A stretch of DNA of 64,000 nucleotides. It comes from Paramacrobiotus metropolitanus. Lineage: Eukaryota; Tardigrada; Eutardigrada; Parachela; Macrobiotidae. A program made the translations under genes and the position numbers. Below are positions 43,626-54,539 of this stretch, piece after piece. The stretch is taken from NCBI RefSeq assembly GCF_019649055.1, contig NW_026570263.1, positions 434,001 to 498,000 on the forward strand. Reading direction: 5' to 3'. Numbering within the stretch: the stretch's first letter is position 1; every line of letters begins with the position of its first letter. The notes under the pieces were generated by a model. It was not told the origin of the DNA. It worked only from the letters and a program-made list of their open reading frames with translations, and did no database searches.

Positions 43626-45322
43626 ATGCCGCCGCGTAGAAGACACACGCTAACGTCATCTGAACCAGTCTTCATCCCGCTCAATGAATCTTTCACGCAA
43701 TCTCAACTGGACGATAACGGATGTCGGACGCCTTCCGGACTCACCTGCCGATTGATTTTTACTGTGATAATCGTGACCTTTGGGACGTGGTTCCCTATGG
43801 GCTACAGCATCGCGGCGATGAACGGGCCGCAGACGGTGATCCTGACCTGGATCCGCTCCATCAAGTGCCGTCGCGCGGGAGGCGTCTTCCAGACGACCAA
43901 CACCTCCGATGTGAGTAATGGCAATGTCGCCCTTGACCCGGACACGGAGATATGGTGCCGCTTCGTCCCGGAGGCCGAGCAAGGCAACCTCCTGAAGGAC
44001 AACCCCCAACTGAACACCATCTGGGCGCTGTCCTCCTCCGCGTTGATGGTCGGCGGCTTCCTGTCCTCCTGCGTCGCCGGCGCCGTCATCGAGCACCTGG
44101 GCATCAAGCGGACCATCCTGGCCGATGCCGGCCTCTTCCTGGCCGGCAACCTCCTCTTCTGCCTCGCCCAGCCCACCGCCGCCTTCGAGCTCATCGCCGC
44201 CGGCCGCTTCCTGGTGGGCTTCGCGCTGGGCGTGGCCTGCGTGGCGCCCCCGGTCTACTGCTCCGAGATCACGCCCGTCAAGCTGCGCGGCGCCTTCGGC
44301 GTCTTCCCCATCCTGCAGTACGTCCTGGGCATGATCCTGGCCACCTCCCTCGGACTGCCCTTCGTTTTAGGGAACGAGGCCGGCTGGATCTGGCTGGTGG
44401 TGGCTGCCTTCATCCCGCCGCTGCTCCTGCTGCTCCTCTTCCCCTTCTGCCCCGAGAGTCCCCGGCGCCTCTTCCTGGTGACAAAAGAGAAGCAGCGCGC
44501 CGAGGGTGTCCTGCGCTGGCTGCGTCGCAACTCCCTCCTCGTCATCCGCGAGATAAAGGAGCTGGAGTCGGAGAACCAGAACGAGAGCGCCCCGACGGCC
44601 GGCTTGTTGGACCTCCTGCGCCACCGCTACTACCGCTCCGTGCTGGCCCTCTGCGTCGTCCCCATGTTAGCACAACAGATGTCCGGGTTCAGCTGCGTCT
44701 CCTTCTACTCCACCGCCATCTTCACCGACGTCGGCCTGGACCGGCTGTCCTCCATCTACGCCAGCATCGGCCTCTGGCTCGTCTACCTGCTCTTCTCCCT
44801 CGTCTGCATGCTGCTCGTCGACCGCCTCGGGCGCCGGCCGCTCCTCATGCTCAGCCACGCCGGGATGGTTTTGGCCTTGACGGGCTTCGTGGTAACGCTC
44901 AACCTCAAGGACACCGGGTAAGTTGGTGACCTTTGGCATATATGTCCTCTGACTGACTTCGGTTGATGACCTTTAGGCTGACCTGGATGAAGTTCGTAAC
45001 GGCGGCGTGCATCCCGCTGTACATCGCCTTCTACTCGTTAGGCTCCACCTCCATTCCCTGGTTCCTGCCCAGCGAGATGTTCGCGCAGGAGGCCCGTGCC
45101 GCCGCGGTGACGTGGATCTCGGTGGTGTCGTGGGGCGCCGCCGTGGTGACCACGCTGGGCTTCCCGCTCATCCTGGCTGTCACACAGGACTACACCTTCC
45201 TCATCTTCGTCGTCTGCGTCGTCCTGGCCACGGTGCACATCTACTTCAAACTGCCCGAAACCAAAGGCAAGACCATCGAGCAAGTCCAGGTCATTCTCAG
45301 ACAACGCTACACCAGCAATTAA
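43626..45322 (+). CDS. SLC2-family facilitative sugar transporter 2, two exons
   Basis: Exon 1 is 43626-44917 and exon 2 is 44977-45322, joined GG|GTAAG...TTTAG|G after a 59-bp intron, giving 545 aa. The same signatures as the neighbour are present: GRFLVGF, YCSEITPVKLRG, PESPRRLF, QQMSGFSCVSFYSTAIF, DRLGRRP, LPSEMFAQEARAAA and PETKGKT. The intron falls between TM9 and TM10, where the neighbour is uninterrupted, so one of the pair has gained or lost it. Codon third positions are strongly G/C in exon 1, more than in surrounding DNA. The TM1-TM2 loop is longer than in paralog 1, with NTS and NGN. Hexose transport at the plasma membrane is expected; substrate not determined. Confidence 0.93.
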
Positions 45323-45824
45323 ACAAACATTCCATTCTACAAAGCAACTGCCGACCAATCGTACCTGCTAAGGTTTTTCTTTTAACCTGATGCCGATTTT
45401 TATCGTATCTTTGTATGTCTTGTGTCTTGTCTGCATGGCTAATGGTATTAGAAAAAGGAAGTAAGTGAATTTAGCTGGTTATGGAATGCAGGCTACCGAA
45501 TCTTCCAAACAATATAATTCTGTCATTTAGTGGGCGCATGCATGTAACAAGAAACAGGAGCATACAATCATATAATGGACGAAAGAATTCCCTTGAGGAT
45601 GGTGTCTAGAAGAACGTCGGTGCAGTAAAAGAAGATGCCTGTGGGCGTAATTAGTTATTGCGAAAAACATAGTGCAGTGGCCTTTTATTCAAGCACGCCT
45701 TTCTCTCTAGTGTACCTTTACGCAGGAAATTACGGGGCAGGCTTGTACGCGTACACCATTACAGTCCTCGAAATCGAACCCTGCCTTCAAGCTGAGGCAG
45801 GTGGGCAGTACGGTACATAGCGTT
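45323..45824. other. No gene recognised
   Basis: Downstream of transporter 2; no supported feature. Confidence 0.5.
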
Positions 45825-46335
45825 GTAATGCAGCAAAAACTACCCGGTACTTTAAGCAAACACTCCACAGCGGAACTTCGTTTTTTCTCCTTTGACAGCC
45901 GCATCAGTATCCTGTTCCCTTTTCCCGTCGTCCCGTCCTCATTGTCTGTCAGCAAACGGATGTTGTAGCTTGCGCATGATCCATTGACCATTTTCCAAGC
46001 AGATTCACCAGCGAATAAACCAAGCTCACGAGTGAAGTGCCGTTGTGCCTACTGCATTTGCTAGGTACGTCTAACTGGTAAGTGATGCCTGCTTGTGTCC
46101 AATACGATTATTGTGCAATATACGAGTGTATCCAAGTGCCAAGTATAACGAACGTGTTAGATATGTAACCTGTAAAACGTTCAGTTATTTTTGAATATTT
46201 TATTGAATGATTTTATTATTAGTTTAAGTTTTCGTTGAGCCACCTTGCTGTTCTGATTTGCCGGTGTCTGAAGCATTACACGTATTGCGTCTGTAATTAT
46301 CCCTAACAACCGGCAAAATCCGCGGCCAGTGTAGT
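45825..46335 (+). promoter_or_regulatory. Upstream module of second 7TM family, copy 1
   Basis: The stretch starting GCAGCAAAAACTACCCGG, about 500 bp before the ATG, is repeated at 52021 (462 bp before that gene's ATG), at 55484 (about 435 bp) and at 50875 before the receptor fragment. It was evidently duplicated with the genes and may contain regulatory sites. Confidence 0.55.
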
Positions 46336-47571
46336 ATGGATGGTAATTTCAGCTGTGAAACCAACTGCACTGCTGACTGGATCAACGGTAGCCAGTTGGA
46401 CATCGTCAACGACACCACCAACGAAACCTCTACGGTAATATTCGTTCGGCCAGAATCATGGGCGATTATCCGGCGTTTACACTCTTCTGTATGTGGCGCT
46501 CAATCTGCCCGTCATCCTCCTCTTCGCTCTTAACCAGCGCTTCCGTAGTTCTTTCTCCGTCTACATCACCTGCTTGGCTGTCTGTAATACCCTGCTGGGC
46601 ATCGGCGACCTGTTCCAGCTGATAACCCGTCTGACCTTGGCCAGCGAGATCGGGATAGTGCCCTATGTGCTGTACCTGGGGGAAGTGCTGAGTGTGCTGC
46701 CGATGCAGATGCACGCTTTGATTGCAGTGCATCGTTTGTGGGCCCTGGGCTGGCCTATCTCTTTCAAGCGCTTACACAACCCCAAACTGGCCTGGACAAT
46801 ATGCGGTGCAACAGTGGGAACAATCCACGCAATTGCTCTGCCTTCAGTCATCCTTAATACCGTGACCCCAACACAGGGCTATGGAAACGGCGAAGTGCTG
46901 ACATATTACCCACTGATACTGATGTTTACAACTAAAGTCGGCCCACTGGTATTCATTATAATTTGCTACCCAGTCGTGTGCTGGCTGTATCACAGGAAAC
47001 AAAAGAGAAAAGCCCAGCTGAGGACACAAACACCGGCAACTATGCGGTCGACCAATTTGCAGATGCGGAATCGTGTGTCGGTTTATGCACTGAACCCGGC
47101 CAGACAGCAGGTAGCAGGGATAAACTTACGGTTTAAAGTGACAAAATATCGTATTTTGGCCTAGTGCGTCATTTAAAGAAGTTGTTAGTAATAAACATAC
47201 TACACAGTAATAATTTTTGTATAGATCCTAATCATTTCGTTTGATTCCAGCAGGACGTTGCTAAAGCTGTTATTTGCTCTTAGGTAGCGTCGAAAGCTGC
47301 CGCTGTTGAAAAGCGGGCATTTGAAAACCGTCCGTTTGTAGCATTGAGTGTGCTGACGCTGAGCACAGTCGTGTGCTGGTTTCCCATGTGGCTCTGCTTC
47401 GTCATAGAATTCGCTGGTGTCCCAGTAACCGATCACGTCTTCTTTGTTTTTGCCACATCGATCCTACCTTTACAGCCTGTTTTCGACCCGCTGCTGTTTG
47501 CGCTGAGCATGCCATCCCTGCGGCATGCCGTCGTGGCCGCCTTTGTATGGCGGTGCAGATCTAAATGCTGA
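46336..47571 (+). pseudogene. Second-family 7TM receptor 1, single-base frameshift
   Basis: Exon 1 is 46336-47110 and exon 2 is 47284-47571, phase 0 (CAGCAG|GTAGCA...CTCTTAG|GTA). It starts MDGNFSCETNCTADWINGS. Around 46464-46467 it has one base more than the paralog at 52483 (GCGATTATCC versus GCGGTATCC), which throws the frame. Downstream everything is clean: YITCLAVCNTLLG, HRLWALGWPISFKR at the TM3 end, ICYPVVCWLYHRKQ after TM5, CWFP in TM6 and DPLLFAL in TM7, ending CRSKC. Without the extra base it would be about 353 aa. It is either a very young pseudogene or a sequencing error. Confidence 0.8.
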
Positions 47572-47998
47572 CGTCACAAGCTTCACATCACGCATCCGTC
47601 TGCTATGGGTAACCTTTAACCACGCTACTTTAACCACATTGTAGCGTTTTTGGCTATCAACTATTGTTAAACTATTTCCGTTTATTTCTTATTTCCACTA
47701 TGCTTCCGCTCGCTAGCGCCTGAACCGATCTATCCTGAAGCGGATACGGTTTGTCATGTGTAATTCTGTCACTGTGCGACATATAATATTGTATACTTCA
47801 AGTAGCTTTTTTTATTGAAGCCATCGTTTGTGCACGTTTTAAAAGACAGCTTCGTCGGTCTGAGACTTGGAGTCGCAACATGTGAACCCCCCGAATGCAT
47901 GAAGCGCCAGAAGCATGTAGACAAATACGGACACCATGGTCTGTCTTGCGCGTTCTCTGCTGGTAGACTCCCATGCGCTCCCGGACAGTTGGGAGTGT

Positions 47999-48650
47999 GA
48001 CATTTCGCCGCAATCAAATTCGACGCGCGACTTTTGTCCGCGAAGACATTTCGTCGCTGGACATTTCGACGCTGGGACACTTTGGTTTGGGGCATTTTCC
48101 TTTAAGGCATTTTCGCTTTGAGACATTCTGACGTAAGACGTCTGGTCGCGGACAGTTCGCCGCAAACTAATTCGAGGCGCTTAGTTTTCTCAGGGTTTCT
48201 CGACTTTTTCTTAAGGTTACTTAGGTTTCTTAGGTTATTTTAGGTTTTCTGATGTTTTCTTAGGTTCCAAAGGTTCCTCAGGTTTCGTAGGCTTCTTGGA
48301 TTCCTTGCGGGTGTTTTCTTAGGTATTGCTCAGGTTTTTTTCTTAGGTGTTCTTAGATTTCCAAGGTTCTTAGGTTTTTTAAATTTTTTCTTGGGTTTTT
48401 GCGACAATTTAATACGCCAAATAAAAATATGTCTGATAAAGGAATGTCTTTGCGTCGAAACAGCCTCGCGGCGAAATGTCCCCTCACCGAAACGGGCATG
48501 CGTCGAAATGTCCTGCGGCATGAAGTCCTACCGGTTAACGGGTTAAGTGTCCCGCGACGAAACGTCGCGTCGCCTCGCGAGGCAAGATGACCCTGCGGCA
48601 AAATGTCTGCGACCGAAAGTCCTGCGACGAGTTGTCGGCGGCGAAATGTC
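47999..48650. mobile_element. Foldback element B
   Basis: Ends are the perfect inverted 13-mers GACATTTCGCCGC (47999-48011) and GCGGCGAAATGTC (48638-48650). The left arm iterates GACATTTCG-CGCTGG, and the right arm the inverse, CGAAATGTC. The core (about 48185-48400) is rich in TTCTTAGGTT repeats. It interrupts the retroelement copy at a CTCCC sequence present on both sides (about 47978 and 48657), a possible short target duplication. No coding capacity. Confidence 0.78.
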
Positions 48651-48864
48651 GCAGTACCCTCCCACGACATGGTGGATTAAGCGACATCATTTGCCGCGCG
48701 TGTGTTTCAGCTGGGATTCCGGCAGAACTGCAGCCACGTGGCACGTCGCACAAACGACGCCCTGACGGCTGCACAACTTCTGCCTGGCCGAGAGGGTTGT
48801 GTTTAGCGTGGGATGTCACTTGCGTTGACACTGTCGCGCCTTCCCACATCAAGAATACGGCAAC

Positions 48865-50215
48865 TGAGAAACCTGTGGTGTCTAACGTTTCATCGGCTGA
48901 AAATCTCTTGGTTCCCTCTGCGCCATTGTTATCTCAGGAAAATGTCGATGATTTCAACAAAGCAATGGAGAATTTGTGTGAAAGAGTGTACCTCGTAGAA
49001 TGCAACGTTCATTATCATACCGTCGAAGATGACGTAGTGGGTACCGACCCCGAGGTTGAGGAGATCGCTGTAAACCATTTTGGGACTACAGCTAAGGAAG
49101 CTAAACAACTTGCCGAAACGGGAAAACGTTGGAAACCTCGAAGAACAGAGGCGCCGCGACTGAACCTACGCAAGGCCGAATTACCGAACCCGTCCACGAC
49201 GAACGGGTTAAAATTAACGTCTGATGATTTTTCCATCCAACCAGCTGGTAAAGCCCCTACCTATGCAGCCATTACGAAACGCCAGCCAAAAACGATACGT
49301 GGAGAGATGACTACCGTGGCAGATAATGCAGAACCTCAAAGTGAACTGGTACGTACATTGCAGTGTAACCGCAAGCCTCACGCAGATTTTTGTGTCAGAG
49401 GAATTCCTCGCTTGGGAAGTTCGCAGTTTTTGAACATCAAAGAGTACAACGCTTTCATATCCAACCAGTTAAAAAAAGCTGGAATTGCTACAAGATTTGT
49501 AAGCGTATTTGTCCCTCCTGCTGGGGACAAACGAACGTCGACCTTTGCCCGTGTTGGAACATTCAAGGATGCATCTGAAAAGATTTTGAATCCAAAAATC
49601 TGGCCGTCTAATGTGTTTGTACGAGAATGGGTCTACTGATATTCTATTGCTAATTTTGCTACGCTATCTTCACATAATTTGTCGTCTATTTAGTTATCTA
49701 AGATATCCTGAATGTATCCCAGTGGCGCCCTATCATTTTGGCCACCATTCATTCTGGCCACCATTCATTTTGGCCACCAATCATTTTGGCCACCCGTCAT
49801 TTCGGCCAACTAACAAACTTAGAAACCTAAAAACCTAAGAATCTAAGAATAACCTAAGAAAACCTAAGAAAACCTAAGAACCTAAGAAACCTAAGAAACC
49901 TAAGAAACCTAAGAAAACTAAGAAACCTGGGGTGGCCAAAATGATTGGTGGCCAAAATGTATGGTGGCCAAAATGAATGGTGGCCAAAATGAATGGACAC
50001 GATCCCAGCAATGGTTTTTGTGGTCTTGATATGCGAATCGCTGCTTTACTTTCATCTGTTATGCATGTCTCTTGATGTAACCTTTGTTAAATATGCTTTT
50101 ATTGTTGTCGAAAAGCTGAACACTACATGTTTATTGTTTATTTTTGACTGTGTCTGTCTGAAGCCAAGAGGGGGCACCTGCTCTGTGCAAGGACAATAAA
50201 CTCCAATATTAATAT
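48865..50215 (+). mobile_element. 5'-truncated LINE fragment with ORF1-like end
   Basis: An open reading to 49639 encodes a protein end (GIPRLGSSQFLNIKEYNAF, VSVFVPPAGDKR, WPSNVFVREWVY) resembling the C-terminal part of a non-LTR ORF1, by general appearance only. The 3' part ends GCAAGGACAATAAACTCC; the same end is found inverted at 38668-38735. It is inserted into the retroelement domain copy and split by foldback C. The apparent long frame 48587-49639 is a chimera of the host relic and this insert and is not a gene. Confidence 0.6.
49723..50001. mobile_element. Foldback element C
   Basis: The left arm is five 16-bp units CATTTTGGCCACCATT. The core is CCTAAGAAA repeats (49820-49930). The right arm is four inverted units GGTGGCCAAAATGAAT. 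ATCCCAG flanks at 49716-49722 and 50002-50008 are a possible 7-bp target duplication. It lies inside the 3' part of the LINE fragment. Confidence 0.85.
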
Positions 50216-50510
50216 TTAACTCACGCAGGTGCGGCTGAACAGAACAGAAGTCCCGGTTGTACTTACTCGTACTTAAACACCAGATACATTTTTTCTTCAA
50301 GTGCTTTCGAAACAATGGGACTATGGGGACCGTCAGCTGTCGCCCGCATTAAAGAGCTGGGCAAACGACTTGAGCAACACACAGGCGAAAGACGTTCCCA
50401 TGGATTCCTGCGTCAAAGATTGTCACTAGTGATATAACGGGGAAACGCTGCAACAGGTTTAGGAACGATGAAACGAGCCGAAAAGTTTAATGAAATTTTG
50501 ATGTTGTAAA

Positions 50511-50870
50511 ATTGTGTTGTTTTAAGCTGTTGCATAACGGTTGTACCACAGGTAATAAAGGCACACAAAGACAGCCAAAGAAACAAGAGCTCATTTAATA
50601 TTTCCGCTCTCCCAGCGGTCAAAGGGATAGCTATTTTCCAGAAAGGTCAGTGAAGCTCTCTTTTCACACGAGATCTACTGTAATGGAAATTCAAAAACCC
50701 ATACGGCATAACATAGCATATGTTACTGACCGGTGAGTCAAGCCTGTGCAGTAGACAGTAAGGCTGTAAGCAGTGCTGTCCTTCTGTCATCCTTCTGCGT
50801 AAATAGGCGGATGTTTGCCTTAACTACACTTTCGAAGTAAAAACGAGAATGCGGAAGTAACGTTAATTGT
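50511..50870. other. No gene recognised
   Basis: Spacer between the retroelement relic and the next receptor-family upstream module. Confidence 0.5.
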
Positions 50871-51331
50871 AACGCAGCAAAAAGTATCGAGTTTTCAGAT
50901 TAGAAACCACAAAGCAGAATTGCGTGTTTCGTCATCTAGAGCGCGTATGACGCCAGAACTTGGATTTGGTTCCCTTCCTTAGTCTTCCGGTTCTCACTGT
51001 GCCATCAGTGATCATGACCAGAATGACCTCCGCGGGAGATGTATTACTCTGAACAGTGTTTTACTACATCTTGACGTTGTTGATTGTGGCTCATAACACC
51101 CCGCTGACCTTTATCATCAGTTATCCTGTCATGTGCTCGCTGCACTGCCGGAAACGACAGAGGAAATCTTGAGCTCTGGAAGCACACACATACGTCTACA
51201 CAGGCAACGGATCTGTCGACACACCGTCGTGCGTCAATGGATGCGTTCAATTTGGCCAGACAGCAGACTGATGGTCAAAAAATCGGAAAAGAGCTGGGTT
51301 TCGCATTTTGCTTACTGCGTCATTTAAGTCC
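50871..51331 (+). pseudogene. Second-family 7TM receptor 2, small remnant
   Basis: The family upstream module (GCAGCAAAAA at 50875) is followed, after a large deletion, by the TM5-to-loop part of exon 1 (51055-51275): ACATCTTGACGTTG..., FIISYPVMC-like and the GCCAGACAGCAG end seen in the other copies. Closest is the copy at 60449. A foldback element is inserted just after it. Confidence 0.7.
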
Positions 51332-51342
51332 TTACAGCAGAG

Positions 51343-51746
51343 GCCCAAGCTCAAACTCTGACTCTGATTCTGACCACCCAAATTCTGACTCTGACTGCTC
51401 AATGTCTTACTCTGAATACTCAAAGTCTGACTCTGACCGCTCATACTCTGACTCTGATTACCCAAACTCTGCTTCTTAGGTTATTCTTAGGCTTCTTAGG
51501 TTCCTCAGAAAACTTAAATAACATAAGTGACCTTCGTCACCTTGGTATAACCTAATAAAATTTGTTGGACAGTTTTAGTGGTCAGAGTATAGCGGTCAGA
51601 GTCAGATGTTGGCCAGTCAGAGTCAGACTTTTTCCAGTCAGAGTCAGACTTTTTCCCGTCCGAGTCAGACTTTAAGCAGTCACAGTTTGAGTAGTCAGAG
51701 TCAGAGTTTGAGCGGTCAGAGTCAGAGTCAGAGCTTGAGCGCGGGC
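51343..51746. mobile_element. Foldback element D with 11-bp target duplication
   Basis: TTACAGCAGAG occurs at 51332-51342 and again at 51747-51757, directly abutting ends GCCCAAGCTCAAAC and (inverted) GCCCGCGCTCAAGC. The arms are 21-bp units (AAACTCTGACTCTGACTGCTC type) in opposite orientations. The core at about 51470-51515 is TTCTTAGG repeats. Length 404 bp. Both arms happen to read as Ser-Asp repeats in one frame, which is a by-product of the 21-bp period. Confidence 0.9.
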
Positions 51747-51757
51747 TTACAGCAGAG

Positions 51758-52020
51758 TCCATAATACTCGTATCACGTAGTTATTAGTTACTGCGACGGA
51801 AATTTTTTAAATTTTTGCTGACGATGAATTCGATCCGATTTTCGCTACGCTGCGGTCGAAAAAACTGAAATTCTTACAGTTACTGCTTGATTTTGACAAG
51901 GAGTTTTTGAATCCTTCTCGGTTGTTAGTTACCGTCGAGAGCGAAAGCTACGAAAAAAGAAGCGTATGGAACTCGGCCATTTGTGCATTGAGCATTGTGG
52001 TGGCACACATAGTGATATAT
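51758..52020. other. No gene recognised
   Basis: Short spacer before the next receptor's upstream module. Confidence 0.5.
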
Positions 52021-52482
52021 TACAGCAAAAACTACCCGGAATCCTAAGCAAACAATTCAGAGCGGAACTTTTCTTGATTCTACAGCGCCTTTGACGTACG
52101 CATTAGTAACATGTTCTCTCCTCCCGTCGTCCCGTCTTCATTTTGCCTGTTAGCAAACGGATTTTTTATCGTATATTGCGCATGCTCCATTTTCCCAGCA
52201 GCTTCACCCGCGAATAAATCGAGCTGATACCTCTTGTCCTTACTAGCCGTGCCTGAGTGTGCCCAATGCGATATTACTGTATAATATCCTAGTGTCAAGA
52301 ATATGCAGTAACTATAGTTCGTGTTAATTCAGCCTGTATAATGTCACACTTAACAGGCGCTTTCTTTGAGCGGACTGCCACCTCGCTCTTCTGATTTGAC
52401 GGTGTGCAAAGCATTACACCATTTACACGTATTGCGTCTGTAATTATCCCTCACAACCGGCAAGATCCGCGGCCAGTTTAGC

Positions 52483-53976
52483 ATGGATGGTAATTTCAGC
52501 TGTGAAACCAACTGCACTGCTGACTGGATCAATGGAAGCCAGTTTGACATCGTCAACGACACCACCAACGACGGCTCTCTGGTAATATTCGTTCCGTCAG
52601 AATCATGGGCGGTATCCGGCGTTTACACCATTCTGTATGTGGCGCTCAATCTGCCCATCATCCTCCTTTTCTTTCTCAGCCAGCGCTTCCGCACTTCTTT
52701 CTCCGTCTACATCACCTGCTTAGCTGCCTGCAATATTCTGCAAGGCGTCGGCAGCCTGATCCAGTTGATAATCAGTGTGGACACGGCCAGCTGGATAGAG
52801 GCACAGACCTATGTGCTGTACTGTGGGCACGTGCTGTACGTGCTGCCGATGCAGATGCACGCTTTGATTGCTTTTAATCGTTTGTGGGCGCTCGGCTTCC
52901 TATTTCGTACAAACGCCATCACAACTTCAAACTGGCCTGGACAATATGCGGTACAACGGTGGGAATGGTCCACTTAACCGCTCTGCCTGTACTCATCCTG
53001 AAAAAAGTGACCCCAACGAAGGACAGTGCAGGAGACAAAGTGGTTAATTATTACGAAACGATATTGACGATTATAATCAACGACGGCCCGCTGCTGTTTG
53101 TTCTAATTTGCTACCCAGTCGTATGTTGGCTGTATCACAGGAAGCAAAAGCGAAAAGCCCAGCTCAGGATGTCAACACCGGCAACGACGCGGTCGACGAA
53201 TTTGCAGATGCGGAGTCGTGCGTCCGTGGATGCACTGCATCCGGCCAGACCGCAGGTAGCAGAAAATTAACCTACAGTTGAATTTGAATGAGATAAGGTA
53301 CCTATCTTACTTGGCCAAGTGCGTCAGTAATGCTGCTGTTGTGCCTGTGTGCACATTTCCTTCCTCTGTTTGACCCGAAAAATGTCTTTCCTCCTTTTGA
53401 CCAAACAAAATTTCCCTCATAAAATTTCCTTCCTCCTTTTGACCACACAAAATTTCTTTACTCTAAAATTTCCTTCCTGCTTTTGACATGTGCACATGTA
53501 CGGATTTATGTTTTAATAGGTTACTTTAGTTTGGTTTACCCACTGAACAGACAAACCGCCACTACTGGTTTTTTAGGTAAAATTTCCTTCCTCCTTTTGA
53601 CATGTGCACATGGACGGTTTTATGTCTTATTAGCTTGCTTTAGTTTTTTAATCACTGAACAGACAAAGCGCCACTACTGTTTTTTTAGGTCGCGCCCAAA
53701 GCAACAGCTGTTAAGAAAACGGCATTCGAAAGTCGTCCGTTTGTAGCATTCAGCGCGTTGACGCTGAGCACGGTCATCTGCTGGTTTCCCATACGGCTCC
53801 GCTCAACCATGGAACTCGCTGGTGTCCCAATGATCGATGAAGCCTTCTATGCGTTTACCTCTTGGATCCTGCTGTTGCAGCCCATTTTGGACCCGTTGCT
53901 CTTTGCGCTGAGCATGCCCTCTCTGCGGCACGCCGTCGTAGCGGCATTTGTCGGGCTATGCAGATCGAAATGCTGA
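52483..53976 (+). pseudogene. Second-family 7TM receptor 3, single-base frameshift
   Basis: Exon 1 is 52483-53255 and exon 2 is 53689-53976 (96 codons including stop, the same as receptor 1), phase 0. It begins MDGNFSCETNCTADWINGSQ. The frame is clean to the TM3 end (FNRLWALG). One base is missing near 52893 relative to receptor 1 (GGCTTCC versus GGCTGGCC), and the continuation ISYKRHHNFKLAWTICG lies in the next frame. The remainder is clean: VLICYPVVCWLYHRKQ, CWFP, DPLLFAL, CRSKC end. As with receptor 1, a single indel is the only obvious lesion. The intron contains a duplicated 3' segment. The product would be about 353 aa if intact. Confidence 0.8.
53340..53690. repeat. Intron repeats with a duplicated splice acceptor
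   Basis: Units of AAAATTTCCTTCCTCC-TTTTGAC recur from 53368 on. The last 112-114 bp of the intron, including the pyrimidine tract and AG, are duplicated in tandem (53465-53578 and 53579-53690), leaving a decoy TTTTTTAG|GT acceptor at 53576 and the expected one at 53688. Confidence 0.85.
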
Positions 53977-54480
53977 CGTCATAACTGCCACAGTGGACTG
54001 TTATGCATCACCTTATTGTTGCAGTGTTGCGCCAACGCTGAGCCTAACAATCATCAAACTTACAATGTTAAAGCAAGTTAGTCGGTGCAGCTTTTCATTA
54101 AAGCTTTGAAATTTCCTTACGATAATATCTACTTCCACTGGGCTTTTGCTCGTGTGGCGGACTCGCGATCGATCCACACTGACGCGGATACGGGTTATCT
54201 TGTTTAGATGTATTGGGGCTTGGCGAGCGCGGAAATGCAGACAAGTGCGTAGGATACAAAAAACGACTGATACCTGTAACGAGGGAAACAAGTAAAGAGC
54301 GAATTGCTGTGTTAATATTCTTGGTCAACAATTTGCATGACGCACATGCCTTCATAATCTGGTTATTTTCTACGGTGTCCTGTCCGCAGTGCATGTCAGC
54401 GAGCGGATGTTGTCCATTAAGTACTCCATTTTCACAGCCGATCAATCTGTGGAAATTGAAATGGAAATTGAAATTTATTC
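53977..54480. other. No gene recognised
   Basis: Downstream of receptor 3; no supported coding features. Confidence 0.45.
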
Positions 54481-54539
54481 TTTGAGTTGGGAATTTTTGA
54501 CGGGTTCCTTTCACCACCACCACCGAAATCACGGAAACC

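Larger units (their letters stand above)
47815..50510 (+). pseudogene. Retroelement C-terminal domain copy shattered by nested insertions
   Basis: Three pieces are collinear with the copy at 11396-12031. 47815-47980 gives VGLRLGVATCEPPEC and GHHGLSCAFSAGR. 48655-48860 gives DIICRACVSAGIPAELQPRG and LCLAWDVTCVDT. 50285-50510 gives RYIFSSSAFETMGLWGPS and RRSHGFLRQRLSLVI. The first gap is filled by foldback element B and the second by a LINE fragment that itself carries foldback element C. Stops occur in the last piece. Confidence 0.8.

Noticed and set aside
48587-49639. 350-codon open frame as a gene
   Set aside because: It begins inside a retroelement relic and runs across the insertion junction into a LINE fragment, so it is a chimera.
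51237-51762. Ser-Asp repeat proteins readable on both strands
   Set aside because: They are produced by the 21-bp period (seven codons) of the inverted arms of foldback element D; there is no start context, and the frames end in the repeat core.
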